In this document: positions 43,691 to 52,335 of the stretch, piece after piece
Position numbering within the stretch: the stretch's first letter is position 1
How the letters are laid out: the number at the start of each line of letters is the position of its first letter
DNA from: Lactococcus ileimucosae
GTDB taxonomy: Bacteria > Bacillota > Bacilli > Lactobacillales > Streptococcaceae
Direction of reading: 5' to 3'
Assembly: GCF_943193185.1 (NCBI RefSeq)
Contig: NZ_CALPDE010000008.1
Coordinates: 1-64,000, forward strand
DNA: 64,000 bases
Program-made: the position numbers and the translations under genes
The notes under the pieces: generated by a model
Told to the model about the DNA's origin: nothing
Seen by the model: the letters and a program-made list of their open reading frames with translations, nothing else
Database searches by the model: none

Positions 43691-44542
43691 TTATTTCAAG
43701 TTCAAGTCCCAAGCAGGAATTGTACCTTTTTCAGGATAGAGTTTTGCAAACAAATCTTCTGTTTCTTTTGTTTGATAAGCTTTGACTACATCTTGATAAA
43801 GTTTGTTATCCTTGTCTTCTTTCTTGGCTACAATGATGTTGATCCACTGTTTGGAATCCTTATTCAGTGGCTCTGTAGCAATAACTTCTTTGCTTGTTAG
43901 ACCTGCCGGAACGGAAAAGTCATTGTTTACAACAGCAGCATCAACTGAAGACAATGCTGAAGCAGTTTGCGAACCGTCCAACTCTTTAATGGTCAAGTCT
44001 TTCGGATTTTCTGTAATGTCTTTGATTGTCGCTAAAGCACCTGCCTTTGTACTCAACTTAATCAGACCTGCACCTTCCAAAACATGAAGGGCACGGCTTT
44101 CATTAGAAGTATCGTTGGGTACAGCGATTGTTCCCTTATTAGGGATATCTTGAACATTCGTATATTTTTTAGAGTAAAGACGGATAGGTGAAATCAGGAT
44201 ATCACCAATAGGTTGTAAGTCAGCCTTGTTGGCTTGATTCCACTCATTAAGGAAAGCATAGTGCTGGAAAGCGTTGATGTCTACATCACCGTTGACTAAG
44301 GCAGTATTAGGCTGATTATAATCGGTAAAACGGACAAACTCTAAGTTGATTCCATACTGATCTTTCGCTTTCTTGGCAACAGAATTCCAAATTTCTGTAC
44401 TTTCTTTCGAACCTGACATAATTCCGACTTTAACCGTTTTATCTGCCACAGCTTCTTTTTTGAAAAATGAGAAATAACCGATAAGGGCGACAACTACTAC
44501 TGCTACAACTGCAATAACTCTGTTTCTTGTTTTCTTTTTCAT
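43691..44542 (-). CDS. metQ: Methionine-binding protein MetQ
   Basis: The 283-residue NlpA/MetQ-type binding protein (VKVGIMSGSKESTEIW ... DVDINAFQHYAFLNEW in parts). Its N-terminus is basic with one hydrophobic segment (about 8-26) but lacks a lipobox Cys, so it is probably held by an uncleaved anchor or released, unlike classical MetQ lipoproteins. First gene of the operon, under the Met T-box. Confidence 0.92.
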   Translation of the reverse strand: MKKKTRNRVIAVVAVVVVALIGYFSFFKKEAVADKTVKVGIMSGSKESTEIWNSVAKKAKDQYGINLEFVRFTDYNQPNTALVNGDVDINAFQHYAFLNEWNQANKADLQPIGDILISPIRLYSKKYTNVQDIPNKGTIAVPNDTSNESRALHVLEGAGLIKLSTKAGALATIKDITENPKDLTIKELDGSQTASALSSVDAAVVNNDFSVPAGLTSKEVIATEPLNKDSKQWINIIVAKKEDKDNKLYQDVVKAYQTKETEDLFAKLYPEKGTIPAWDLNLK

Positions 44543-44897
44543 AATGACCTCTCCCTTTTATAAAGTGCAATAAATAATCAAAAACAAAAAAATAATCCGC
44601 CTCTAAATAATAGAAACGAACTGCCGTGGTACCATTCTAATTCATGTAAAAGATGACAAAAAACCTTCTACACCTTGCTAACTATCTTTGGTAACAAACA
44701 AGATTGTTCCAAAAATAATGTGTTCAATAACGAGAACCACTCCGTTGACAGTTTATTCAAAAACTGAACTCACTGCCACGCGATTTCTAGGCCATTTTCA
44801 AAGTTTCCGTTAGTCTTGCTCTCACTATCCGCAAGCTCCCTGTGCTAACTTTCACTCCTACTCTCCTAGTCGCTTTTATTTCTTTGTTTTTGACTAT
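44543..44897 (-). promoter_or_regulatory. Methionine T-box leader of metQNI
   Basis: Reading leftward: extended -10 TGCTAAAAT (TAAAAT at 44909-44904), stem I closed by GCGACTAGG and CCTAG-AAA-TCGC, an AUG at 44795-44793 in the specifier position just before CCTAG, then the T-box core TTAGAATGGTACCACGGCAG at 44640-44621, and a terminator CGTTTCTA...TAGAGGCG at 44618-44599 with a T-run. Uncharged Met-tRNA should stabilise the antiterminator and switch on methionine uptake. Confidence 0.92.
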
Positions 44898-44961
44898 GGT
44901 TTTATTTTAGCAAATTATTTTCGATTTAGAATTACAAATTTTTAATCACCGCATTTGAAAT

Positions 44962-44990
44962 AATAAAACCTTCATCCGAAGATGAAGGTC
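44962..44990 (-). terminator. Terminator of glpF
   Basis: ACCTTCATC and GATGAAGGT with a four-base loop, followed leftward by TTTTATTATT. Confidence 0.85.
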
Positions 44991-45001
44991 AAAGTCCAAC
45001 A

Positions 45002-45871
45002 TTAGAGGTAGATAATCTTGAACAAAGCGACAGCTGCAAGAGCTGCAAGGATAGGTGCTGTAACAGGTACCCATGAATACCACCATTTGCTCTCCCCTTT
45101 ATGTTCACCCAAAATTGATTTTGGCAAGAGTGAGTGCAATATACGTGGACCAAGGTCACGTGCTGGGTTCAAACCAGGACCTGTAGGACCACCAAGTGAA
45201 GCAACCAACACAAGAACAAGGAAGCCAAGAACAACGTGGCTGATTGCTGAGGATGAAGCTGCTCCTGAGACTGATGCTGCGATTTGTCCTGTAACATCAG
45301 CACTTGTTGTATCTGCACCTTGTTTAGCTGCATATTCGGTCATCCATTTGATTGATTCGCTCCCACGATAAAGGTTTGTTAAGCCCATAGCACCAAAGAA
45401 GAGCACAAATGACCCAACGAACTCATTCAAGAAGCCATTAATCAAGGCACCTGTATGCGTAGTGATTGTCCCATCATCAACGTTATCGATTGTTGAGAAT
45501 GTTCCTAAAATAGCATTTGAATTTTCTGTTTTAAGATAGTAAGGACGGTAAACCATTACGACAATCAATTGTCCAAACATCGCTCCAAGAAGTTGAGCGA
45601 GGATGTAAAAAGGTACTTGTTCCCAAGGGAAAAGGTTTGATGCTGCAAGTCCAAGCGTAAAGGCTGGGTTGATCTGAGCTGTAATATTTCCTAAAGCTAC
45701 AGCTGGCAACATTACACCAAGGCCGTAACCCCAAGCGATAATCAGCCAAGATTGGCCAAAGGCTTTTGTGCCTTTGAGTTCAACGTTAGCAACTGCACCA
45801 TTACCCAAGATAAGCAAAAGTGCAGTGCCAATAAATTCAGTGAGATATTTCACTGTCCATGAATAGTCCAT
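45002..45871 (-). CDS. glpF: Aquaglyceroporin, glycerol uptake facilitator
   Basis: A 289-residue MIP channel for glycerol, water or other small solutes. ATG 45871 follows GGAGGAATTC. Both pore signatures are present: INPAF in the first half and LNPARDLGPR in the second. A long extracellular insertion (about 120-200) with many Ser, Ala and Thr residues separates the halves, as in other lactococcal members. A gene of this type lies next to pepX in L. lactis; here a TasA-like gene and a small gene intervene. Confidence 0.92.
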   Translation of the reverse strand: MDYSWTVKYLTEFIGTALLLILGNGAVANVELKGTKAFGQSWLIIAWGYGLGVMLPAVALGNITAQINPAFTLGLAASNLFPWEQVPFYILAQLLGAMFGQLIVVMVYRPYYLKTENSNAILGTFSTIDNVDDGTITTHTGALINGFLNEFVGSFVLFFGAMGLTNLYRGSESIKWMTEYAAKQGADTTSADVTGQIAASVSGAASSSAISHVVLGFLVLVLVASLGGPTGPGLNPARDLGPRILHSLLPKSILGEHKGESKWWYSWVPVTAPILAALAAVALFKIIYL

Positions 45872-45951
45872 GAATTCCTCCAAATAATAAAAATTAATGA
45901 CAAAATAAAAACGAGATTAACTCATGTTAAGCTCTTTTGTTATACCTAGAC

Positions 45952-45960
45952 ATTATAGCA
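45952..45960 (-). promoter_or_regulatory. glpF promoter, extended -10
   Basis: TGCTATAAT reading leftward, about 80 bp before the glpF start; no clear -35. The remaining 45961-46173 holds nothing recognised. Confidence 0.6.
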
Positions 45961-46173
45961 TGTTTTTTTCATTTTCGCTAAAAAGATGCAAATACTTGAA
46001 AAGAAAAATTGCTTTGAGAGAAACTTCTTGAAAACCAGCTCGGCGTAAGCGTTTTATATTTTTCCGGCTGTCAAATTTCTTATAAGTCTTACAAAAAAAG
46101 GCAAGCAGACGCTTTAGGGCTGCCTCAAAATTTTAGAGCGCGTTACAACTCTCTCTGTTCTCTTTTCAAAAAA

Positions 46174-46201
46174 ATACAAAACGTGCTCAAAGCACGTTTT
46201 G
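46174..46201 (-). terminator. Terminator of small gene 46212
   Basis: AAAACGTGCT and AGCACGTTTT with a three-base loop, then TATTTTTTT reading leftward. Confidence 0.88.
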
Positions 46202-46211
46202 TAAAGTTTAA

Positions 46212-46415
46212 TTAGTCAACTTGAGTGATAGTACGGACATGGAAAGCAAACTTGCCACTGTCTGTTACCATAAAACCGCTGTGAGCAGCAACATGCTGAA
46301 CGGCCTGTTCCATGCTGTCAAACTCTTTGATGACAGTATGTGACTCTGCTTCTCCCATAAAGTTTGGCATTTCTTTTTCCTCATATGAAGAAAGGCCACT
46401 GAATTTGAATTTCAT
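46212..46415 (-). CDS. Small protein of unknown function
   Basis: A 67-residue protein; ATG 46415 is seven bases after GAGGAG, and an ATG two codons upstream is too close to that site. It is mildly acidic, with an alternation of charged and hydrophobic residues (EFDSMEQAVQHVAAHSG) and no membrane segment or signal. Own promoter and strong terminator show that it is a genuine transcription unit. I do not recognise a family; a small cytosolic protein conserved in lactococci is a guess. Confidence 0.75.
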   Translation of the reverse strand: MKFKFSGLSSYEEKEMPNFMGEAESHTVIKEFDSMEQAVQHVAAHSGFMVTDSGKFAFHVRTITQVD

Positions 46416-46454
46416 AATCATTCTCCTCTATGCTTTGTTCTTCTTAACCCCTCT

Positions 46455-46484
46455 ATTATAGCACTCTTTTTGTTTGATGTTCAA
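46455..46484 (-). promoter_or_regulatory. Promoter of small gene 46212
   Basis: TTGAAC, 18 bases, TATAAT with the TGC extension (TGCTATAAT), reading leftward; start about 40 bp upstream of the ATG. The stretch 46485-46720 contains nothing recognised. Confidence 0.65.
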
Positions 46485-46720
46485 GCAAAGTTATTTTTCT
46501 AAATCACACATTCCCTTCTTATGACTAAGAATACTAATAGTGAGCAGTCGAGGGAAAAGGCCTAAAGTTTAAGGCTGGAGAGGAATGAGGAAAGGAAGAA
46601 ACTTACTTGAATCTTATGTTCTTATTGACTTAAAACTAAAAATAAAGGAAAAATAAGCTATGTTTTCTTGCACAGCTCCGCACGACGACTCAAATAAAAT
46701 GTCTCGTTTGCTAAGTGTTT

Positions 46721-48487
46721 TTAAAGATTTGATGTCCATGCGCCGTCTTGGTCGCGGAGGAGCATAGCTGGGGATTGAGGCATGACTACCGTTTTGAGTC
46801 CGTTCGCATGATGAAAGAAGTTAAATGAACCAGGTGAATCTACGCCTCCATTCACTACCCAAGGAAAGCTATCGTTATACGGGGTACGTGTCCCACCTCC
46901 AGCAGTTACTCGTGAAGCCATCGTTGGAAAAGCTTTGCCTGGGCCCGAAATATTATTGAGTTCAGCTACAGAAAGAGAAAAGGCCTTCTTCTCTCCGTTA
47001 GGGTCAACTGTCGCAAAGTCATTTTTCAAAGCAGCCGTAAAGGCTGGGTTTTCAAAGTCTAAAATAAAGGCTCGAGGTTCGCCTACAATTGGTATCCCCA
47101 CGCCTGGATGAGCACCCCAACTACCAGACCACCACTCACTAATATGTGCATCCGGACCCACTCCAGTAAATTCTTTTTGCACGGGTTGGACCTGACGGCG
47201 AACAACGCTTGGCAGATTATCATGCCAGTTCTTCATGTTATTATCTAAAGTTGAACCATTATAGCTGTCTACACCAGCATTGGTATTCCATGCACTATTA
47301 ATCTGAAAATCAGCAGTTTGTACCAAGTGATTCCCACCGCCCTTGTTTTCAAGATAGCGGTACTGCGTGCCACGCATAGAGAATGTTTGACCCGGTGTCA
47401 TTTCACCTAGGATTGGCATACCGCTGCGGACTTCATCCACCAGCTGTTTGGCGAGGGCGCTGTGCTCCTCGTTGCTGCCTTCCCACAGGGCTGCCACATC
47501 GCCATCTGTGTTGGCAACCATATTGGCAACAGCCTTAATCCCGTAATACAAGTCCCCTCTGAGCCCCCCTATGGCAAGAGTGGCTTGGTCAAGGAGGAAG
47601 GATGTCGCTTCCTCTGGGAAGAGCAGATTGGCCCAGTAAGCCCAACCTGTTTGAGGATCCACCACCCAGAAGTTCCCCACACGGTCTTGCACGGGTAAGG
47701 CATTCCACTGGCTGAGCAACATGACCGGCTGGTCTTGGAGGACGGTTTGACGAGCCGTGTGTGGCCCGTCTTCTGTATCAGGCGGTGTCCCTAAAATAGA
47801 AGTGGCTGTACTGCCGTTGGTCCAGTAGCCATCTGTCCCATTCCCGGGATGAGTGACCCCTGTGGCATCTGCTCCGGCATTGGTTCCGTTGGCGCTGACA
47901 GAGGTATCGGCCTCTTCTCCCGACTGGGTCCAGTCACGCCCATCGCCTGCAGCGGCTGTCTTATGGTTGTCGCGGGCACGGTTAAAGGTCGGCATGAAGT
48001 AAGGAGCATTCAGCTGACCTGAGCCGTCTGTGGCTGCGCGAGGCTGCCAGCCGACAGTCCAGCGGGCCCGGGCGTTGAAGACGGCACCCGGTCCGACACG
48101 TTGGCCGACTGTGTTGCCCGAGGCTTCTGGTGTCCAAGGGGTCCATGTGCCCGTGTCTTCCTTGATGGGTTGTACTGCGTTGCCCTCTGCCACCTCTTGT
48201 GGGTCGGCTTGGACCAGAGACTCGCCATTGATTTCCATGTATTCGAGGAGCTTAACGCGCACCAAGATAGGCGCATCACCAAAGTTCTCCGCGAAGACAT
48301 CCTTGTTGCCTGAGGCGCGGTCAAAGTAGTCGTGCAGGCGGCCGACTTCTTCAAAGTTGACACTGACACTACGGTCATTGATGGCCCGCTGTGTGAAGGA
48401 GAACCATGCGAAGGTTCCTGAGATGAGCAGCAGGACCGACAGTATGGCCAAAAGAATTCCTAGTTTTTTTCTGTTTGTTGAGTGCAT
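46721..48487 (-). CDS. Orphan TasA/CalY-like surface protein D, long form
   Basis: A 588-residue protein with signal ending SGTFAWFSFTQRAIN, then VGRLHDYFD, SGNKDVFAENFG, VRVKLLEYMEI, and mid-protein NFWVVDPQTGWAYWA with ATSFLLD, the same blocks as proteins A-C. About 250 further residues follow, without family counterpart here. The start follows AGAGGAAG. No sipW is adjacent, so it must use a SipW encoded elsewhere, such as the two in this window. Base composition is split: two 60-base lines counted in the N-terminal half are 63% and 72% G+C (from 47881 and 48061), one in the C-terminal part is 42% (from 46921). It lies between glpF and pepX, suggesting insertion. Confidence 0.82.
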   Translation of the reverse strand: MHSTNRKKLGILLAILSVLLLISGTFAWFSFTQRAINDRSVSVNFEEVGRLHDYFDRASGNKDVFAENFGDAPILVRVKLLEYMEINGESLVQADPQEVAEGNAVQPIKEDTGTWTPWTPEASGNTVGQRVGPGAVFNARARWTVGWQPRAATDGSGQLNAPYFMPTFNRARDNHKTAAAGDGRDWTQSGEEADTSVSANGTNAGADATGVTHPGNGTDGYWTNGSTATSILGTPPDTEDGPHTARQTVLQDQPVMLLSQWNALPVQDRVGNFWVVDPQTGWAYWANLLFPEEATSFLLDQATLAIGGLRGDLYYGIKAVANMVANTDGDVAALWEGSNEEHSALAKQLVDEVRSGMPILGEMTPGQTFSMRGTQYRYLENKGGGNHLVQTADFQINSAWNTNAGVDSYNGSTLDNNMKNWHDNLPSVVRRQVQPVQKEFTGVGPDAHISEWWSGSWGAHPGVGIPIVGEPRAFILDFENPAFTAALKNDFATVDPNGEKKAFSLSVAELNNISGPGKAFPTMASRVTAGGGTRTPYNDSFPWVVNGGVDSPGSFNFFHHANGLKTVVMPQSPAMLLRDQDGAWTSNL

Positions 48488-48572
48488 GTCACACTTCCTC
48501 TTTTCTTTTTATGTTCTAAGGGTTAATATAATATTCTTATGCATTTTAGTGCATGATAGGCTAGCGCACGGC

Positions 48573-48602
48573 AAAAAACGTCCCAGTCATCCGGAACGTT
48601 TT
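48573..48602 (-). terminator. Terminator-like attenuator in leader of protein D gene
   Basis: Reading leftward AAAACGTTCC and GGGACGTTTT pair over 10 bp (one T-G) around an 8-base loop, ending in six T. It lies between the promoter near 48726 and the start codon at 48487, so readthrough is required for expression from that promoter. Confidence 0.65.
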
Positions 48603-48691
48603 GGTGCATGCAGAAAAGAAGGGTAATCTACCGCCTGTTTATGTTTATGTTTATGTGTTGTGTTGTGTTGTGTTGTCTGATTATAAGTCAT
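48587..48691 (-). CDS. Possible 34-residue leader peptide, His/Gln/Thr-rich
   Basis: ATG 48691 with GGAG 11 bases upstream, 28 bases after the predicted transcript start. The product begins MTYNQTTQHNTTHKHKHK and ends APKRSG. Its stop codon lies in the loop of the terminator hairpin, so a translating ribosome would reach and disrupt the stem. Two simple repeats are inside the frame. Translation is not proven; the ribosome binding site is distant and may be weak. Confidence 0.35.
   Translation of the reverse strand: MTYNQTTQHNTTHKHKHKQAVDYPSFLHAPKRSG
48636..48675. repeat. Adjacent hexamer and pentamer simple repeats
   Basis: TGTTTA occurs three times (48636-48653) and TGTTG four times (48656-48675) on the + strand. 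Pentamer copy changes would shift the frame of the possible leader peptide, hexamer changes would not. Confidence 0.85.
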
Positions 48692-48725
48692 TGGGGGTGT
48701 TTCTCCAAATACAATGGTATCTCTC

Positions 48726-48781
48726 ATTATATTTTAACATGTTACTTAATATTTATGAAATGTTATCATAATGTTTTGTTA
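48726..48781 (-). promoter_or_regulatory. Promoter of protein D gene with three TAACA sites
   Basis: TATAAT at 48731-48726 reading leftward, poor -35. Upstream on the same strand TAACA occurs at 48744-48740, 48765-48761 and 48781-48777, spaced 21 and 16 bases, two of them as GTAACA. Such direct repeats near a weak promoter suggest activator binding. GTAAC also appears in the other island promoters. Confidence 0.45.
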
Positions 48782-49031
48782 CATTGCTATTCTTGGAGAA
48801 ATCGGTTATAAAAAAGCAGCCTTTTCCTACTTTGACCATTCTCTATACGCATTATTAACGGCATATTAAAAGCTATTGTCATCATCGCACCTAAAGCTGC
48901 TTACGATAAACGTCAGCCTCTATAAGGATTGACCAAGCTTCTTATTAGACAATATTCGATTGGTGAAAAGCAGGCGAGCTGCTTTTCTGTTATAATAGGC
49001 TGTAGATGATGTACCGAAAGGAAGATACTGC

Positions 49032-51329
49032 ATGAAATTTAATCACTTTTCTATCGTTGAAAAAACATTTGATGAACAGTTGCTCGAACTGGACCACCTT
49101 GGCTTTACCTGGTCTGTTTTCTGGGAAGAAAAGAAAATACTCAAAGACTTTTTGACTGTTTCTCCTGTGGAAAGCGAGGGACTCCAAGCGACATCTACAA
49201 ACTCTTTCCAAGATTTTCTTGCTTCTGATCAAGAACTGACATGGGATATCTTTTGGACCATCAGCTTACAGCTGCTTGGCTTTGTTCCTCATTTTGAATT
49301 TCAGGTAGACCAAGCAGAAAAATTTGCAAAATCAATAAATATCCCTATGCTGAACGAGGAGAATCTTGACAGTGAAGCTCTTATCCGAACACTTTACCTT
49401 CTTCTGTGCAGCCGCTGTAAAAACGGTATGACACTTGTTGAACACTGGGTGTCCGAAGGTCTTCTTCCCCTAAGTAACACTTATCATTTTTTCAATGACA
49501 AGTCTCTCGCAACCTTTGATACTGCACAATTGATTCGTGAAACAGTTTGGGTAGAGTCAAAGGTTGATACTTATAATACGGGAAAATTTGACTTGATTAA
49601 GGTTCAAATTATCCGCCCGACATTTGAAGACAAGCTTCCCGCTGTTATGACCGCCAGCCCTTATCACTTAGGAATAAATGAAATTGCTAATGACAAGCAG
49701 TTGCATGACATGAATATCCCCTTGGATGAGAAGCCTTCTGGCAACATTAGTGTTGAAACTCAACTCCCCACCCTTCCTGATTATGAACAAGAAGTAACTC
49801 CGAAAGCTCAAACAGAAGCCTTGACACAAAAATTTACACATGGTTGGACTTACTCACTTAATGACTATTTCTTAGCACGCGGTTTCGCCTCTATCTATGT
49901 AGCAGGTGTTGGTACAATGGACTCGGATGGCTTTCAAACTTCTGGTGACTACCAGCAGATTTATAGCATGACAGCGGTCATCGACTGGCTAAACGGCCGC
50001 ACTCGTGCCTTCATCTCACGTGATAGAGCACAGGAAGTTACCGCTGACTGGGCCAATGGCAAGGTAGCCATGACTGGAAAATCTTATCTGGGAACAATGG
50101 CATACGGTGCCGCGACTACAGGTATTGATGGTTTAGAAGTCATCGTGGCAGAAGCCGGCATCACCTCTTGGTACAACTATTATCGTGAAAATGGTCTAGT
50201 TCGTTCACCCGGCGGATATCCTGGCGAAGACCTGGATGTCTTAGCGGCCCTTACTTATTCACGTAATCTTCAGGGCGCTGACTTTCTTGCTGCCAATGCG
50301 CAATATGAAAAGCAGCTTTCACAGATGCTTGAAGCACTTGACCGTACGACCGGAGACTATAACCAATATTGGCACGACCGCAACTACCTGCCACATGCTG
50401 AAAAAACCAAGGCAGATGTTCTTATCGTCCATGGCTTGCAAGATTGGAATGTAACGCCTGATCACGCCTACCATTTTTGGCGAGCGCTTCCTAAAGATGT
50501 AACTAAACATGCTTTCTTGCATCGCGGAGCCCATATTTATATGAATAACTGGCAGTCTATTGACTTTAGTGAAACTATAAACAGTTATTTCACAGCTAAA
50601 CTTCTGAACAGAGCACTTACTCTAGATTTACCACCAGTTGTCTTGCAAGAAAATGGCAAAGCACAGAGCTGGATTGGTCTCCAAGACTGGACAGAAAAAG
50701 AAACTGTAACATTGCCACTGGGGAAAACAGCTGCTTCTATCCTAAAGTTTGAAAATCATTATGATGAAAAGACTTTCGATGCTTACAGTAAAAACTTCCA
50801 AAACTTCAAGAAGGACTTGTTTGAAGGCAAGGGCCAAGCTGCTCTTGTAGATTTAGAGCTTTCTGAAGCTATGCTGCTTAGCGGACAGATCCAACTGGAC
50901 CTTAAAGTAAAAGTTAACGACAGTAAGGCAATTCTTTCGGCACAACTTCTTGACTTCGGCTCAAAAAAACGCCTGTCCGACCAAGCCCAAAACTTGGACT
51001 TGAAAGCCCTAGACCGTGGTCGGAACTTCATGCTGGAAAATCTGATGGAAATTCCTTTGACAGATAGTCCTTATCAACTTGTAACAAAAGGTTTCCTCAA
51101 TCTTCAAAACCGGGAAGACCTCCTCACTGTTAATCCTGTACCCGAAAATGAATGGATAACTTTCAGCCTTAAGCTACAGCCAACAATCTATCAATTCGAA
51201 AAAGGGGACAAACTTCGTCTCTTGCTTTATAGCACTGACTTCGAGCATACTGTCCGCGACAACCGGGAAGTAACCTATGAAGTTGACCTTGGTTCCTCTA
51301 AGATTATTTTCCCTGTCTCTTCGAAATAA
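49032..51329 (+). CDS. pepX: X-prolyl dipeptidyl aminopeptidase PepX
   Basis: Removes X-Pro dipeptides from peptide N-termini; important for using casein-derived peptides. The 765 residues are close to the length of the lactococcal enzyme. The S15 catalytic set is present: Ser in GKSYLGT, Asp in VHGLQDWNV, His in HRGAHIY. It has an N-terminal helical domain and a C-terminal jelly-roll domain, and no signal peptide, so it is cytosolic. ATG follows AAAGGAAG. It works downstream of the Opp transporter in this window. Confidence 0.97.
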   Translation: MKFNHFSIVEKTFDEQLLELDHLGFTWSVFWEEKKILKDFLTVSPVESEGLQATSTNSFQDFLASDQELTWDIFWTISLQLLGFVPHFEFQVDQAEKFAKSINIPMLNEENLDSEALIRTLYLLLCSRCKNGMTLVEHWVSEGLLPLSNTYHFFNDKSLATFDTAQLIRETVWVESKVDTYNTGKFDLIKVQIIRPTFEDKLPAVMTASPYHLGINEIANDKQLHDMNIPLDEKPSGNISVETQLPTLPDYEQEVTPKAQTEALTQKFTHGWTYSLNDYFLARGFASIYVAGVGTMDSDGFQTSGDYQQIYSMTAVIDWLNGRTRAFISRDRAQEVTADWANGKVAMTGKSYLGTMAYGAATTGIDGLEVIVAEAGITSWYNYYRENGLVRSPGGYPGEDLDVLAALTYSRNLQGADFLAANAQYEKQLSQMLEALDRTTGDYNQYWHDRNYLPHAEKTKADVLIVHGLQDWNVTPDHAYHFWRALPKDVTKHAFLHRGAHIYMNNWQSIDFSETINSYFTAKLLNRALTLDLPPVVLQENGKAQSWIGLQDWTEKETVTLPLGKTAASILKFENHYDEKTFDAYSKNFQNFKKDLFEGKGQAALVDLELSEAMLLSGQIQLDLKVKVNDSKAILSAQLLDFGSKKRLSDQAQNLDLKALDRGRNFMLENLMEIPLTDSPYQLVTKGFLNLQNREDLLTVNPVPENEWITFSLKLQPTIYQFEKGDKLRLLLYSTDFEHTVRDNREVTYEVDLGSSKIIFPVSSK

Positions 51330-51340
51330 CTCTATAAAAC

Positions 51341-51372
51341 AAAGCCTTTGCTGAAATAAGCAAGGCTTTTTT
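51341..51372 (+). terminator. Terminator of pepX
   Basis: AAGCCTTTGCT and AGCAAGGCTT (one bulge) followed by TTTTTT. The remaining 51373-51660 shows no recognised gene. Confidence 0.8.
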
Positions 51373-51673
51373 ATCTGAATAAAATTTTTAACCCCAGACA
51401 AGAAGATAAATGTCACAGTCACTTGTCTATATCAGTTTGAAACGTCACAGAAATGTTATAAAATAGTTATAAATATATCATCATATTGCAATCAAACACT
51501 TACTCCAATCAAGAAAATATTCAGACAGTCAAAATGGCTAGAATGTAGGAAGAAAAACACATGTCAGGCAGTCTCCTACAGACTTTTTCAAAATTTTTAT
51601 ATTGAAGCTCTTGCATTAGAGGAGACTAAAAACAACAAAAGTGAAAGCAACCTGCATTATGTAGGAGGTACTT

Positions 51674-52234
51674 ATGAAAAAGTTAAAAAAGAAGCAGCTC
51701 CCTATCACTAAAATCTTATTCACTTACCTGGCTATTTCTAAAATCATGTACTGGTATGAAACTATCACGACTATGAATGGACTGGACTTGAGTAGCACTG
51801 CTCAAAAATTTTTGGAGCGCTTTATAAGCCGAGATCTGTTACTTATCATCGGTGTTATTCTGTTTTATTATTTTGAAAAAATTATTTTTAACAAAAAAAG
51901 TCAAAAAGAAACGTTGAAACAACACATTATGTACTATGTATCGGGCTATCTCTCTATGATTGCTGTTTTACTATTTTTAATGCTTTTTGCTTGGCAAGGC
52001 TATGATAGAAGCCTTTGGATGGGAACACTTGTTGATGGAACTCTGGGCTACATTGTTATTATGATTGCTTTGAATGTCAAGGACTACTTCAAGTCTAAAA
52101 AAGAAAAAGCAGACCGAGATACTGTTAATCGTCCCGAAGACAGTATAGCCATGTTACATGCTTTGTTAGATAAAGGAATCTTAAGTCAGGAAGAATTTGA
52201 GGAGAAATGTCAAAAAATCGAAAATGAAACCTGA
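51674..52234 (+). CDS. Membrane protein with C-terminal SHOCT-like motif
   Basis: A 186-residue protein with a basic start, about four hydrophobic segments (about 12-30, 52-70, 90-112, 122-140) and a charged cytosolic tail ending in LHALLDKGILSQEEFEEKC, a SHOCT-type short helical pair. SHOCT motifs are thought to mediate oligomerisation and occur on many membrane proteins of unknown role. Start ATG follows TAGGAGGT. It may share a transcript with the M28 peptidase gene 100 bp downstream. Function unknown. Confidence 0.78.
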   Translation: MKKLKKKQLPITKILFTYLAISKIMYWYETITTMNGLDLSSTAQKFLERFISRDLLLIIGVILFYYFEKIIFNKKSQKETLKQHIMYYVSGYLSMIAVLLFLMLFAWQGYDRSLWMGTLVDGTLGYIVIMIALNVKDYFKSKKEKADRDTVNRPEDSIAMLHALLDKGILSQEEFEEKCQKIENET

Positions 52235-52335
52235 ACTTTTTATCTAGTTAAAACTTGACCAGCTGTTCCTCTCTTTACTGTACACACATAAAACACCATT
52301 TTTAGAAAAAAATAACCGAAAGTAGGACTGTAAAA

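Noticed and set aside
48636-48675. CRISPR or variable-number repeat array
   Set aside because: Units are only five and six bases without spacers; it is a simple-sequence repeat.
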